Below, in pieces: positions 14,830 to 15,285 of a stretch of 15,285 bases of DNA. Origin of the DNA: an uncultured bacterium (GTDB lineage: Bacteria; Cyanobacteriota; Vampirovibrionia; Gastranaerophilales; Gastranaerophilaceae). Below the pieces are notes generated by a model. That model ran no database searches, had not been told where the DNA came from, and saw only the letters and a program-made list of their open reading frames with translations. The translations under genes were made by a program, and so were the position numbers. The stretch is taken from the NCBI GenBank assembly GCA_902765655.1, contig CACXAK010000010.1:1-15285 (forward strand), written 5' to 3'. The first letter of the stretch is position 1, and each line of letters opens with the position of its first letter.

Positions 14830-15285
14830 ATGGGTATAGAAGCAACATCAACATCATCGGATACGTCATTTAAAGAGGAAATGTCTAAAGTATCTCAGAG
14901 CGAGGATAAAAAAGAGGCAAAAACATCTGACAAAAAATCTGAACCATCAAGTGATAAAAAAGCAGATAATAAAACTGATAATAAGTTATCTGTGTCAAAA
15001 AATGACGGCAAAGAACTACAAACTGTGCAAAATAAAGATATAATAAACAGCCAAGATATTTTATTAAATGGTCAGTTTTCTGTTGATAACGCTAATATGA
15101 TGTTGTCAAATAATATCGCACAAATGATTGAAAATACCGTATCTGTAAATGATGCAAGTTTAAAAAATTGGACTTTTAGTTTTGGAAATGATGCAAAATC
15201 AAGTTTAAAAATGAATGAATCTGATGCTGATTTCTTTATCAATCTTACGCAAAATGAGAATGTAAATGTTCAGTCAATTACAGCT
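14830..15285 (+). CDS. Partial gene, probable flagellar hook-length control protein FliK (3' end outside window)
   Basis: 152 codons stay open to the right edge. The start at 14830 follows AAAGG (14817-14821) at eight bases. The protein begins MGIEATSTSSDTSFKEEM, then a Lys/Ser/Asp-rich low-complexity stretch (about 19-60), then Asn/Ser-rich sequence with a short more ordered part (LKNWTFSFGNDAKSSLKM). No catalytic motif or membrane segment is visible. The FliK call rests on position directly after fliJ in the same direction and on the disordered charged N-terminus common in FliK; the diagnostic C-terminal domain is outside the window. An unrelated flagellar or hypothetical protein is possible. 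Confidence 0.45.
   Translation, partial: MGIEATSTSSDTSFKEEMSKVSQSEDKKEAKTSDKKSEPSSDKKADNKTDNKLSVSKNDGKELQTVQNKDIINSQDILLNGQFSVDNANMMLSNNIAQMIENTVSVNDASLKNWTFSFGNDAKSSLKMNESDADFFINLTQNENVNVQSITA

Overview
The window reads as chromosomal DNA of an AT-rich, flagellated, diderm-type bacterium. The best guess is a non-photosynthetic relative of Cyanobacteria (Melainabacteria/Vampirovibrionia, Gastranaerophilales-like). Grounds are the S1-protein N-terminus, which resembles the cyanobacterial form, a MetK of about 420 residues, flagellar genes beside type IV pilin-like genes, and low GC. This placement is inference from gene content and was not tested by a search.

Layout. Bases 1-1314 (minus) hold the N-terminal 438 codons of the GTPase TypA/BipA, running off the left edge. 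A 14-helix-type MFS exporter lies upstream on the same strand (1400-2788). Divergent from it, two adjacent plus-strand genes (2931-4754 and 4761-6926) encode large proteins with a type IV prepilin N-terminus, a YadA-like beta-roll repeat stalk and a C-terminal peptidase S74 self-cleaving chaperone. They end at a strong bidirectional terminator shared with convergent metK (6975-8249, minus). Upstream of metK is a third gene of the same family (8405-10189, minus). A divergent promoter region separates it from valS (10329-12968, plus). An S1-domain ribosomal-type protein (13140-14219), fliJ (14375-14818) and a partial fliK-like gene (from 14830) follow on the plus strand. No gene-free stretch exceeds 300 bases; gaps carry promoters, terminators and leader structures.

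How it fits together. Most genes are housekeeping (translation, SAM synthesis, flagellum). The accessory content is the trio of pilin-fibre-S74 proteins. All three share a near constant-length anchor plus stalk (about 400, 402 and 418 residues), a variable tip (83, 196 and 52 residues) and a 124-125 residue cleavable chaperone. This suggests surface fibres built like phage tail spikes but anchored through a pilin helix. A second point of interest is the metK leader, which can fold into an H-type pseudoknot whose loop pairs with the Shine-Dalgarno sequence.
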